Origin: CBDIBC01 sp965276635
GTDB lineage: Bacteria > Actinomycetota > Acidimicrobiia > Acidimicrobiales > Palsa-688
Reading direction: 5' to 3'
NCBI GenBank assembly: GCA_965276635.1
Contig: CBDIBC010000004.1
Span: 1 to 64,000 of the forward strand
DNA length: 64,000 bases
Shown here: positions 8,737 through 17,638 of the stretch, piece after piece
How the letters are laid out: every line of letters begins with the position of its first letter
Position numbering within the stretch: the first letter of the stretch is position 1
The notes under the pieces: model-generated
Databases searched by the model: none
Told to the model about the DNA's origin: nothing
The model's input: only the letters and a program-made list of their open reading frames with translations
Made by a program: the position numbers and the translations under genes

Positions 8737-9642
8737 GTGACCGTGGCCGCCTCCCAGCCCGTCGAGGTGGAGATCGACGGGCGCCCGCTCCGGCTGACGA
8801 ACCTGGACAAGGTGCTGTGGCCGGCGACCGGCTTCACCAAGGGCCAGATGATCGACTACTACGCCCGCATCGCCCCGGTGATGGTGCCGCACCTGACCGG
8901 TCGGGCCATCACCCTGCGGCGCTACCCCAGCGGCGTCGACGCCGCCTCCTTCTTCGAGAAGAACTGCCCGTCGCACCGGCCGGACTGGTTGGCCACCGCG
9001 TCGATGGGCGGAGTCGGGTACTGCCGCTTGGACGAGCCCGCGGCCCTGGTGTGGACGGCGAACCTGGCGGCCATCGAGCTGCATCCGACCCTCGCCGCCG
9101 CCCCGGACCTGGAGCGGCCCACGGCGGTGGTGTTCGATCTCGACCCGGGTGCGCCCGCCGATGTGGTGACCTGCGGGCGCGTGGCGATGCTCATCCGGGA
9201 GGTGCTCGACCGCCTGGATCTCCAGTCGTGGGTGAAGACGTCGGGGAGCAAGGGCCTCCAGCTGTACGTGCCGCTCAACGGCGACGCCGGCTACGACCGG
9301 ACCCGGGACTTCAGCCTGGCCTTGGCCCGCATCATGGAGAAGGGCCACCCGGACCTGGTGGTGACCACCCAGGAGAAGGCGGTGCGCAGCGGCAAGGTGC
9401 TGATCGACTGGAGCCAGAACGTGCAGTCGAAGACGACGGTTGCCGTGTACTCCCTGCGGGCCAGGGACACCCCGAGCGCGTCGACGCCGGTGACGTGGGA
9501 CGAGGTCGCCGAGGCTTCCGAGGCGGGCAACGCAGAGCGGTTGTCCTTCGACGCGGCCGCCGTCCTCGACCGGGTGGACCAGCACGGTGACCTGATGGCG
9601 CCGGTCCTGTCGCTCCACCAGGACCTTCCGGACCTGGCGTAG
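8737..9642 (+). CDS. ligD: Stand-alone LigD-type primase-polymerase
   Basis: This is the polymerase (PolDom) module of LigD, an archaeo-eukaryotic-primase fold enzyme that adds nucleotides at ends held by Ku. From the GTG at 8737 it is 301 residues: LTNLDKVLWPATGFTKGQMIDYY, a segment with FFEKNCPSHRPDW, the catalytic acidic pair in VVFDLDPG, and KTSGSKGLQLYVPL. No ligase or phosphoesterase domain is attached and none is in the window, so sealing must rely on a ligase encoded elsewhere. The start follows the ku stop by 4 bp; a longer open frame upstream overlaps ku and is not needed. Confidence 0.92.
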   Translation: MTVAASQPVEVEIDGRPLRLTNLDKVLWPATGFTKGQMIDYYARIAPVMVPHLTGRAITLRRYPSGVDAASFFEKNCPSHRPDWLATASMGGVGYCRLDEPAALVWTANLAAIELHPTLAAAPDLERPTAVVFDLDPGAPADVVTCGRVAMLIREVLDRLDLQSWVKTSGSKGLQLYVPLNGDAGYDRTRDFSLALARIMEKGHPDLVVTTQEKAVRSGKVLIDWSQNVQSKTTVAVYSLRARDTPSASTPVTWDEVAEASEAGNAERLSFDAAAVLDRVDQHGDLMAPVLSLHQDLPDLA

Positions 9643-9648
9643 ACACGC

Positions 9649-11091
9649 TCAGAAGCGGACGGCTGTCAGCTCCGGGTACCACGCCTTGGCTCGCTCGACG
9701 GCGGCCGCCCACCGGTCGCGGTCGGGCGTGGCGGCGGGTTCGACGACCACGCGAGGTTTCCACGCCTCGGCCACCTCGTCCTCGTCGGCCCAGGTGCCGA
9801 CGGCCAGGCCGGCCAGGTAGCCGGCGCCCAGGGTGGTGGCCTCCAGCTGCGGGGACACCTCGACGCGCCGGCCGGTAGCGTCGGCCAGCGCCTGGGTGAA
9901 CACCCGGTTGGCGCTCATGCCGCCGTCGACGCGCAGAGCCTCGACGTGGACACCGGCGTCGATCTCGGCGGCGGCGAGCAGGTCGGCGCCGGAATGGGCG
10001 ACACCCTCGAGCACGGCGCGCACCACGTGCGACCGGGTGCTGCCCCGCGTCAGGCCGAGGAGCGCACCGCGGGCGCCGAAGTCCCACGCCGGGGTGCCGA
10101 GGCCGAGCAGGGCGGGCACGGCCACCACGCCCTCCGACGAGTCACACGCCCCGGCCACCGCCTCGCTGTCGGCCGCCGAGGCGAGCATCCCCAGGTCCTC
10201 GACCAGCCAGTCGATGGCACTACCGGCGGCCAGCATGATGGCCTCGACGCCCCAGGTGACCTGGCCGTGGCGCCGCCAGGCCACGATCGGGAAGCAGCCG
10301 CCGTCACCGCACTGGGAGAACCCCGGCCGACGTCTGCCCACGCACACGTCGAGCATGGCGCCGGTTCCGAAGGTGGCCTTGGCCAGGCCCGGGCGGGTGC
10401 ATCCCTGGCCGACGAGCGACGCCTGCTGGTCGCCGGCGATGCCGCACACGGGCGGCCCCCCGTCGAGGACGGTCGGGCCGGTCAGGGTTCCCGACGAGTC
10501 GCCCACGGCGGGCAGGGCGGCGGCCGGGATGCGGAGCCGATCGAGGAGGTCGGCGTTCCAGGCGAGCGAGGCGAAGGAGAGCAGTCCGGTGACGGCCGCG
10601 TTCGACGGGTCGGTGACGTGGTCGCGCCCACCGGTCAGGTGCCAGGTGATCCAGCTGTCGACGGTGCCGACGCGCAGGTCGCCGGCCCGGTCGGGGGCAT
10701 AGGTGTCGAGCAGCCAGGCCGCCTTGGTGGCCGATTCGTTGGGGGAGAGGCGCAGCCCTTCGCCCTGCAGCTCCAGGCAGGTCCCGGCAGTGCGCAGGTC
10801 CTGCCAGCCCAGGCCCGGTCCGATCGGCGCCCCCGAGCCGGCGTCCCACACGACGGTCGATGCCCGCTGGGCGGTGACCCCGACCGCCTCCACGGGCCCG
10901 GCCTCGGCCAGGGCGGCGGCCGCCGCCCCCATGGCGGCGTCGGCCATGGCCTGCGGGTCGAACTCCATCAGGCCGGCCATGGGGACCACCGGCGGGGTGG
11001 CCTGGCGGTGCCCGGCGACGACCGCGCCGTCGGGGCGCACCACCGCGGCCCGAACGCTGCTGCTGCCGACATCGATGACGAGGATGCTCAA
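9649..11091 (-). CDS. glpK: FGGY-family carbohydrate kinase, glycerol-kinase-like
   Basis: FGGY kinases phosphorylate sugars or polyols; glycerol kinase makes sn-glycerol 3-phosphate. The protein (about 480 residues) begins LSILVIDVGSSSVRAAVV, the phosphate-1 motif, and shows GVTAQRASTVVW and GWQDLRT (substrate side), GIAGDQQASLVGQG and TFGTGAMLDV (phosphate-2), and RVDGGMSANRVFTQALAD (adenosine motif). These match glycerol kinase better than other FGGY types. No ATG or GTG fits; a TTG at 11091 overlaps the upstream stop as TTGA, pointing to translational coupling. It is last in the operon with glpD and an alkyl-DHAP-synthase-like gene, which fits glycerol or a glycerol-derived polyol as substrate. 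Confidence 0.85.
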   Translation of the reverse strand: MSILVIDVGSSSVRAAVVRPDGAVVAGHRQATPPVVPMAGLMEFDPQAMADAAMGAAAAALAEAGPVEAVGVTAQRASTVVWDAGSGAPIGPGLGWQDLRTAGTCLELQGEGLRLSPNESATKAAWLLDTYAPDRAGDLRVGTVDSWITWHLTGGRDHVTDPSNAAVTGLLSFASLAWNADLLDRLRIPAAALPAVGDSSGTLTGPTVLDGGPPVCGIAGDQQASLVGQGCTRPGLAKATFGTGAMLDVCVGRRRPGFSQCGDGGCFPIVAWRRHGQVTWGVEAIMLAAGSAIDWLVEDLGMLASAADSEAVAGACDSSEGVVAVPALLGLGTPAWDFGARGALLGLTRGSTRSHVVRAVLEGVAHSGADLLAAAEIDAGVHVEALRVDGGMSANRVFTQALADATGRRVEVSPQLEATTLGAGYLAGLAVGTWADEDEVAEAWKPRVVVEPAATPDRDRWAAAVERAKAWYPELTAVRF

Positions 11092-12548
11092 CGGTGCGCT
11101 CCCGGGGGTGGCGGCCAGGGCGCGGCACCGAACGGGGACCGCAGCCCCAGCTTCCCGGGGTTGAGGATGCCCTGTGGGTCGAGGGCGTCCTTGACCGACT
11201 GCAGCACGGCGAAGCCCGAGCCCAGGGCGGCGGCCATGTGCCGCGCCCGGTTCAGCCCGACGCCATGGTGGTGCGACAGGGCGCCCCCCCCGGCCAGGGT
11301 GGTGGCGATGACCGCGTCCCAGGCCTGGGCGTAGTAGCCGTCGCGATCCTCGCCCGGCGGTTGGCCGGCGAAGGTGAAGTAGAGGCAGGCGCCGTCGGGG
11401 TAGGCGTGGGACTGGTGGGCGCTGGCGGCGAGCGTGGCGTCGATGGCCCGCAGCGCGTCCAGGGCGCGGTCGTAGATGCCCGGGAGGGCCGCCCAGGGGG
11501 CGGCGACCTCCACGGTGTCGGCGACGATGCCGGCCGCGGCCAGGCCGTCGAGGGAGGGCACCTCGTTGCGGTGGGCGAGCCAACGCTCGCACAGGTCGAG
11601 GGAGAGGATCGCGCTTCCGTGGCACTCGGTGCGCACCGCCGTCTCGACGGCGTCGACCAGGACGGGATCTCCCTCGTCGACGACGACCAGGACGCAACGG
11701 CCGTCTATGTCGAAGTGCCGGCCGGACTCGACCTCGTCGTAGAGCCGTAGCACCGCCGGGGTCGCGCCTCTGCGCAGGATGCGCCGGCAGGCATCCAGGC
11801 CGGCGGCGAAGTCGTCGAAGCCCCAGGCGCTGCGCCGTTCGGCCGGCGGAAGGGGCCACACACGCAGCTGGGCCGAGGTGATGACGCCGAGGGTGCCCTC
11901 GCTGCCGACGAACAGCTGGGTCAGGTCGGGGCCGGTGGCGGCGCGCGGCCCGTGGTGGCCGGTGCGCACGACCCGGCCGTCGGCCAGGACCACCTCCAAC
12001 CCGGTGACCATGTCCTCGATCTTCCCGTAGCGGGTCGAGTACTGGCCGGCGCCCCGGCACGCCAGCCACCCCCCGACGGTGGAGATGGCCATGGACTGCG
12101 GCCAATGGCCGCAGGTGACCCCGTAGACATCGCGCAGCTCCTGTTCGTAGCGATCGCCGTAGGTGCCGGGCCGGACGGCGGCGAGCAGGCTGGTGTCGTC
12201 GACCGCCTCGATGCCGGCCAGGCCCCGGAGGTCCATGGAGATGCCACCGAAGACGGGCACGCTGCCGCCGCACACCCCGCTGCGACCGGCGAAGGGTGTC
12301 ACGGCCACCCCGGCCGCGTTTGCCGACGCCAGCACCGCCGACACCTCGTCGGTCGACGTGGGGCGCACCACGACGGCGGGGCGCCCCGGTACCTCGCCAT
12401 CCGTTGCCCACGTGGCGCTGATCGGCCACCAGTCGCGGCCGGCGGTGTCCCGGGGAGCCTCGTCGACGTCGACGTCGGCGCACACCGACCGCAGGCGGGC
12501 GAGCACGGCATCGCTCACGGGGACGGTCGGGGCGAAGTGCGGGTTCAT
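11088..12548 (-). CDS. FAD-binding oxidase related to alkyl-DHAP synthase
   Basis: This 486-residue flavoprotein has a PCMH-type FAD-binding domain (VVVRPTSTDEVSAVL, TPFAGRSGVCGG) and a long match to the alkylglycerone-phosphate synthase pattern: STVGGWLACRGAGQYSTRYG, GKIEDMVTGLEVVLADG, LFVGSEGTLGVIT and the histidine motif LSHHHGVGLNRARHM, which is diagnostic of that family. The human enzyme swaps the acyl chain of acyl-DHAP for a fatty alcohol to start ether-lipid synthesis. Actinobacterial relatives are mostly annotated only as FAD-linked oxidases. It overlaps glpD by 4 bp upstream and the kinase by 4 bp downstream, placing it between enzymes that make DHAP and glycerol 3-phosphate. A role in ether lipid formation is inference. 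Confidence 0.88.
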   Translation of the reverse strand: MNPHFAPTVPVSDAVLARLRSVCADVDVDEAPRDTAGRDWWPISATWATDGEVPGRPAVVVRPTSTDEVSAVLASANAAGVAVTPFAGRSGVCGGSVPVFGGISMDLRGLAGIEAVDDTSLLAAVRPGTYGDRYEQELRDVYGVTCGHWPQSMAISTVGGWLACRGAGQYSTRYGKIEDMVTGLEVVLADGRVVRTGHHGPRAATGPDLTQLFVGSEGTLGVITSAQLRVWPLPPAERRSAWGFDDFAAGLDACRRILRRGATPAVLRLYDEVESGRHFDIDGRCVLVVVDEGDPVLVDAVETAVRTECHGSAILSLDLCERWLAHRNEVPSLDGLAAAGIVADTVEVAAPWAALPGIYDRALDALRAIDATLAASAHQSHAYPDGACLYFTFAGQPPGEDRDGYYAQAWDAVIATTLAGGGALSHHHGVGLNRARHMAAALGSGFAVLQSVKDALDPQGILNPGKLGLRSPFGAAPWPPPPGAHR

Positions 12549-14215
12549 GCCGCCGCCCGGTCAGGCGCGGCCAGGGTGGTCACCTCGGCCGCGGCCCGCT
12601 CTGCATCCCAGCCCAGCTCGCCGGCGAGGAGCGCGGCGACGTCGGGGGCCGCGGCACGCGTCGCCTCCTGGTCCAGGATCCACGCCCGGGTTCGGCGCAG
12701 CAACACGTCGGCGAGGGTGCCGGCCATCTCGTAGCGGGCGGCAAAGACGGCCTCGGCGCCCACGTACGGCAGGCCGGGCACAAGCGGGTCGCCGAGGGTG
12801 GGGTCGGCGGCGATCATGGCCGCCAGTGCGCCGGCTTCGCCGCCGTAGCGTCGGGCCAGATGAGCGAGGAGCGCGGCGTCGATGCCGAGCCGCTCGGCCC
12901 GCCCGGGCTCGGCTGCGGTCTCGCTGCCGTCGGCGCCCCACAGGTGCAGGTGCCGGGTCGGGGCGTAGGTCAATCGGCGCCCGAGAAGGCGCATGACGGC
13001 GTCGACGGTGTCGGCCGCCATCAGCCGATAGGTGGTCAGCTTGCCGCCGGTCACGGTGACCAGGCCGTGCGGCGAAGCCACCACCTGGTGGCGGCGCGAG
13101 AGGTCCGCGGTGGCGGCGTCCGCCTCTTCCCGGATGAGTGGCCGGAGACCGGCCCAGGTCCCGGTGACGTCGGCCGCGGACAGGCTTGCGCCCGTCCAGG
13201 CGTTCACCGCGCCGAGAAGGTAGGCGACGTCGTCGGGGGTGGCCGCGGGCCCCTCGAGCGGCCCATCGTGGTCGGTGTCCGTGGTCCCGATGTAGGTGAA
13301 CCGGCCGGCGCCCCCGTCGGCCGATGCACTCCCCGCCGCGTCCCAGGGGACGACGAAGATCGAGCGCCGGTCACCGGGCACGGCGAGCACGGCGCCCCAG
13401 TCGCACGGCAGCCGGTCGGCGCGCACGGTGACGTGGACGCCCTTGGCCGGCCGGATGGGCGGATGGTCGACGGGGGTGGGACCGAGGCCGGCGATGCGCT
13501 CGCTCCAGACCCCGCCGGCGTTGACGACCACGCCGGCGCGGATCTCGGTGCCGTCGGTCAGGCGGACCCCTGCCACCCGTCCGTCGCGTTCGATGAGCTC
13601 GTCGACCGGGGCGTGGTTGGCGGCTGCCGCCCCGTGGGAGACGGCGGTGCGAGCCACGGCCAGGGTGAGGCGGGCGTCGTCCGCCTGGGCGTCCCAGTAG
13701 ACGAAGCTGTCCACCAGGCGATCGGCCCGCAGGGCCGGGAGGTGGGCGCGGGCGACCATGGCGGTGACGCGCCGGTGCCGGTGCCCGATGCGCAGGCCGC
13801 CCGTCAGGTCGTAGAGCGTCAGCGCCGACGAGTACGCCTTGGCCAGCCCCCTGACCGCGGCGCGCGAGCGGCGTTCGCCATCCCGGGCGAACAACGGGAT
13901 CAGGAAGGGGAGTGGGTGCACCAGGTGCGGCGCGTTCGCCAGCAGTCGCTGCCGTTCGGCCAACGCCTCGTACACCAGCCGGATCTCCCCGTGCTGGAGA
14001 TAACGCAGACCGCCGTGCACCAGCTTGGACGAGGCCGACGAGGTGCCGGAGGCGAAATCCGCCGCCTCTACCAGCCCGGTGCGCAGCCCGCGGGCAGCGG
14101 CGTCGAGGGCAACCCCGCACCCGGTGATCCCGCCCCCGACGACGACGACGTCGAAGGTGTCGCGACCCAGGCGACGCAGGGCCGCCTGGCGGTCGAACGC
14201 CGTGGGCCGGGGCAC
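12545..14215 (-). CDS. glpD: Aerobic glycerol-3-phosphate dehydrogenase
   Basis: GlpD oxidises sn-glycerol 3-phosphate to dihydroxyacetone phosphate and passes electrons to quinone at the membrane. The 556-residue protein has the N-terminal FAD motif FDVVVVGGGITGCGVALDAA, the family stretch SGTSSASSKLVHGGLRYLQ, then GVVVNAGGVWSE, IRPAKGVHVTV, FVVPWD and TVTGGKLTTYRLMA, and ends in the usual C-terminal helical domain. The GTG at 14215 is the start. It is first of the three-gene operon and is divergent from the Fur-rubrerythrin gene, with 103 bp between the starts. Confidence 0.96.
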   Translation of the reverse strand: MPRPTAFDRQAALRRLGRDTFDVVVVGGGITGCGVALDAAARGLRTGLVEAADFASGTSSASSKLVHGGLRYLQHGEIRLVYEALAERQRLLANAPHLVHPLPFLIPLFARDGERRSRAAVRGLAKAYSSALTLYDLTGGLRIGHRHRRVTAMVARAHLPALRADRLVDSFVYWDAQADDARLTLAVARTAVSHGAAAANHAPVDELIERDGRVAGVRLTDGTEIRAGVVVNAGGVWSERIAGLGPTPVDHPPIRPAKGVHVTVRADRLPCDWGAVLAVPGDRRSIFVVPWDAAGSASADGGAGRFTYIGTTDTDHDGPLEGPAATPDDVAYLLGAVNAWTGASLSAADVTGTWAGLRPLIREEADAATADLSRRHQVVASPHGLVTVTGGKLTTYRLMAADTVDAVMRLLGRRLTYAPTRHLHLWGADGSETAAEPGRAERLGIDAALLAHLARRYGGEAGALAAMIAADPTLGDPLVPGLPYVGAEAVFAARYEMAGTLADVLLRRTRAWILDQEATRAAAPDVAALLAGELGWDAERAAAEVTTLAAPDRAAA

Positions 14216-14287
14216 CTCGCCACCGTAGCCACGACGAGACCACCACTACGAGACCACGGTGTCGGCCGGCGGTCACGGCAGTCATCG

Positions 14288-14309
14288 ACAATCATTGTTA
14301 CCTGGTAAC
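14288..14309 (+). promoter_or_regulatory. Fur/PerR-type operator palindromes
   Basis: A perfect palindrome ACAATCATTGT (14288-14298) overlaps a second one, GTTACCTGGTAAC (14297-14309). The first has the A/T-rich ACAAT...ATTGT arms typical of Fur and PerR boxes. The site ends 9 bp before the GTG of the Fur-family gene, so binding would block its transcription. Autoregulation is inferred. The same site could also affect divergent glpD. Confidence 0.7.
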
Positions 14310-14318
14310 GTATGGCGG

Positions 14319-15182
<864 letters not shown>

Positions 15183-15306
15183 CCAGCTCCTGGCGACGAC
15201 TGCGGTCCGCGGGCCGGTCACCAGCGGCCTGGCGCCGGGTGGCCGGCCCGGTCCCGCCGTGCCCCCGACGCCCTGCTGCCCCGATGTCCTGCCACCCGGA
15301 GCTGCC

Positions 15307-16623
15307 GTGACCATCACCTACGACCCGACGAACCCTGCGTACTACGACGAGCGCGACCTGCGGGCCGAGCTGACGCGGGTCTATGACCTCTGTCACGGCT
15401 GTCGGCTGTGCGTGTCGCTGTGCCCATCGTTCCCGACGTTGTTCAACCTGATCGATGATCGTGACGGTGCCGTTGAGCAGCTCACCGCCACCGAGCAGGA
15501 CCAGGTGGTCGACGAGTGCTACCAGTGCAAGCTCTGCTACGTGAAGTGCCCCTACATTCCCCCGCACGAGTGGGAGCTGGACTTCCCCCGCCTCATGCTG
15601 CGGGCCGAGGCGGTGCAGAACCGCCACCACGGCAGCCTGCGGGGCAAGGTGACGACCCAGGCCCTGGCTCGCACGGACCTGCTCGGCAAGATCGCCACCG
15701 CCACTGCGCCGCTCACCAACGCGGCGCTGGCCCAGCCCGGCTCGCTGGTCCGCCGGTTGATGGACAAGACCGTCGGGGTGGCCTCCGAGCGGGTCCTGCC
15801 CCCGTACGCCCGAACCCGCTTCTCCACCTGGTTCAAGCGGCGGACGCCCTGTCTGGAGCGGGCGGAGCAGGGCAAAGTAGCGGTGTTCCCGACGTGCCTG
15901 GTGGAGTACCAAGACCCCGCCATCGGCCAGGACCTGGTGAAGGTGTACGAGCGCAACGGCATCGATTGCTCGCTGGCCGACGGCGCCGGCTGTTGCGGAG
16001 CGCCGTGGCTGCACAGCGGGGACTTCGACGGGTTCACCAAGCAGGCAGCGCGCAACCTGCCTGCTCTGGCCGAGGCGGTCCGGGCCGGACGCGACATCGT
16101 GGTGCCGCAGCCTACGTGCGGCTACGTCCTCAAGCGCGACTACCCCGATTACCTGAAGTCGGCCGACGCCGAGCTGGTCGGTTCACACACCTACGACGCC
16201 GCCGAGTACCTGTGGCGCCTGCACAAGGGCACGCTGGTCGAGGGCGCCTCCACCGAGCTCGACACCACCTTCGACGGTGACGTGCCCGCCACGGTGGCCT
16301 ACCACGTGCCGTGCCACCTGCAGGCTCAGAACATCGGGCTGCGCAGCCGGGACCTCATCAAGCTGACCGGCGCCGCCGTCTCGGTGGTGAGCAAGTGCTC
16401 GGGCATCGACGGCATGTGGGGCCTGCGGGCCGAGAACTACGACCTGGCCCGCAAGGTCGCCCAGCCCCTGAAGGAGGGGCTGGAGAAGGCCGACGCCGAG
16501 GTGATCGCCGGCGACTGCCACCTGGCCAACGGTGCCATCCGCCAAGAGACGGGGCGGACGCCCCAACACCCGCTGCAGGTCCTGGCCCGGGCGTATGGCA
16601 TCCCGCCGGAGGAGCGGTCGTGA
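15307..16623 (+). CDS. GlpC/heterodisulfide-reductase-like Fe-S oxidoreductase
   Basis: The 438-residue protein has two N-terminal [4Fe-4S] ferredoxin motifs (CHGCRLCVSLCP and CYQCKLCYVKCP) and two CCG-type cysteine-rich domains seen at GAGCCGAPWLHSG and VSKCSGIDGMWGL, the layout of GlpC and HdrD-type subunits. No membrane segment is obvious. It would pass electrons between a redox carrier and a partner enzyme. It lies about 120 bp after rubrerythrin and overlaps DUF3501 by 4 bp; this trio recurs in bacteria and is thought to serve oxidative stress. Rubrerythrin lacking a rubredoxin domain needs an electron donor, so this protein is a candidate. The GTG at 15307 is chosen from the CCGGAGC upstream and the conserved YDPTNPAYYD beginning. 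Confidence 0.88.
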   Translation: MTITYDPTNPAYYDERDLRAELTRVYDLCHGCRLCVSLCPSFPTLFNLIDDRDGAVEQLTATEQDQVVDECYQCKLCYVKCPYIPPHEWELDFPRLMLRAEAVQNRHHGSLRGKVTTQALARTDLLGKIATATAPLTNAALAQPGSLVRRLMDKTVGVASERVLPPYARTRFSTWFKRRTPCLERAEQGKVAVFPTCLVEYQDPAIGQDLVKVYERNGIDCSLADGAGCCGAPWLHSGDFDGFTKQAARNLPALAEAVRAGRDIVVPQPTCGYVLKRDYPDYLKSADAELVGSHTYDAAEYLWRLHKGTLVEGASTELDTTFDGDVPATVAYHVPCHLQAQNIGLRSRDLIKLTGAAVSVVSKCSGIDGMWGLRAENYDLARKVAQPLKEGLEKADAEVIAGDCHLANGAIRQETGRTPQHPLQVLARAYGIPPEERS

Positions 16624-17225
16624 CCGGCAATGCCAAGCTGACGATCGACGACATCGCCGACCAGCGAGCCTACGAGCGCGAGCGGGAGGAGTTCCGTGAC
16701 CACATCATCGCCATCAAGCGGGTCCGCCGCATCGGGGTGGGGCCGGTGGTGACGATGGTGTTCGAGAACCGTGACACCATCCGTTTCCAGGTCCAGGAGA
16801 TGGCCAGGGCCGAACGGATGCTCTCCGACGCTTCCATCCAAGTCGAGCTCGACACCTACAACCCGCTCATCCCCGAACCGGGCGAGCTGTCCGCCACCCT
16901 GTTCGTAGAGCTGACCAGCCAGGAGCAGCTGATCGAGTGGCTGCCGAAGCTGTTCGGGGTCGAGCGGTCCGTCGAGCTGCTGATCGGCTCGGGGGACGGC
17001 GCCGTGGTGGTGCGCTGCGAGGTGGAGGAGGACCATGCCGCCCAGCTCACCCGCTCCGAGGTCACCGCGTCGGTGCACTACATGCGCTTCCGGTTGACGC
17101 CCGAGCAGGTCGAGCGTTTCGCCGCCGAACCAGTGGTGTTGGCCGTGAACCATCCGTCCTACGCCGAGGGCACCCATCTGAGCGAGGAGGCCAGGGTGAG
17201 CCTGCTGGCGGACCTGCGGGGCTAG
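16620..17225 (+). CDS. DUF3501 family protein
   Basis: This 201-residue protein matches the DUF3501 pattern: an N-terminal LTIDDIADQRAYERERE..HIIAIKRVRRIGVGP, then FENRDTIRFQVQEMARAER and a C-terminal THLSEEARVSLLADL. No catalytic motif is known for the family. It overlaps the Fe-S oxidoreductase (GTGA) and ends the peroxide-stress module; family members are regularly next to rubrerythrin and a GlpC-like protein. It is predicted to be cytosolic. The biochemical role is unknown. Confidence 0.9.
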   Translation: MTGNAKLTIDDIADQRAYEREREEFRDHIIAIKRVRRIGVGPVVTMVFENRDTIRFQVQEMARAERMLSDASIQVELDTYNPLIPEPGELSATLFVELTSQEQLIEWLPKLFGVERSVELLIGSGDGAVVVRCEVEEDHAAQLTRSEVTASVHYMRFRLTPEQVERFAAEPVVLAVNHPSYAEGTHLSEEARVSLLADLRG

Positions 17226-17351
17226 ACACCGCTGCCGCCAGTCCGCCAGAATACGAAGCCCGGGAATTTCCCCCGACCGGACCGGAACCTCGTGTTCGTG
17301 GCGCGGTCGGGAACAGCTCCCGAACGGCAGCCAACCCCTCGAGGACAGACG

Positions 17352-17594
17352 TTGAACGCGACAAAACCCTTGGTCTGGCGGCAGCAAGCCGCATGCCGCG
17401 GTGTCGATCCGGACATCTTCTATCCGGTGACCGACGAGGACGCAGAAGAAGCCAAGGCCATCTGCGGCGGGTGCCACGTGCGGGAGGCCTGCCTGGACTG
17501 GGCGTTGCGCAGCCGGGAGCGTGATGGCGTGTGGGGCGGGGCGACCGAGCGGGAACGCCGGCGGATCATCCGCCAGCGACGCCGCTCCGCCTGA
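17352..17594 (+). CDS. WhiB-family Fe-S transcription factor
   Basis: WhiB proteins are small actinobacterial regulators that bind a [4Fe-4S] cluster and often partner the primary sigma factor. This 80-residue protein has the four cysteines in order (AACRGVD, then ICGGCHVREACLDWAL), the G-V-W-G-G turn (GVWGGATERERR) and a basic C-terminus (RRIIRQRRRSA). The TTG at 17352 has GAGGA 6 bp upstream; an in-frame GTG at 17292 would add a poorly conserved tail. It is monocistronic, upstream of trpD. The subclass (WhiB1, 2 and so on) cannot be fixed from this sequence. Confidence 0.93.
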   Translation: MNATKPLVWRQQAACRGVDPDIFYPVTDEDAEEAKAICGGCHVREACLDWALRSRERDGVWGGATERERRRIIRQRRRSA

Positions 17595-17638
17595 GCTTTC
17601 CGGGGGGAGGTCGGCTTCGCTCGGGTATCTTGCCCGGC

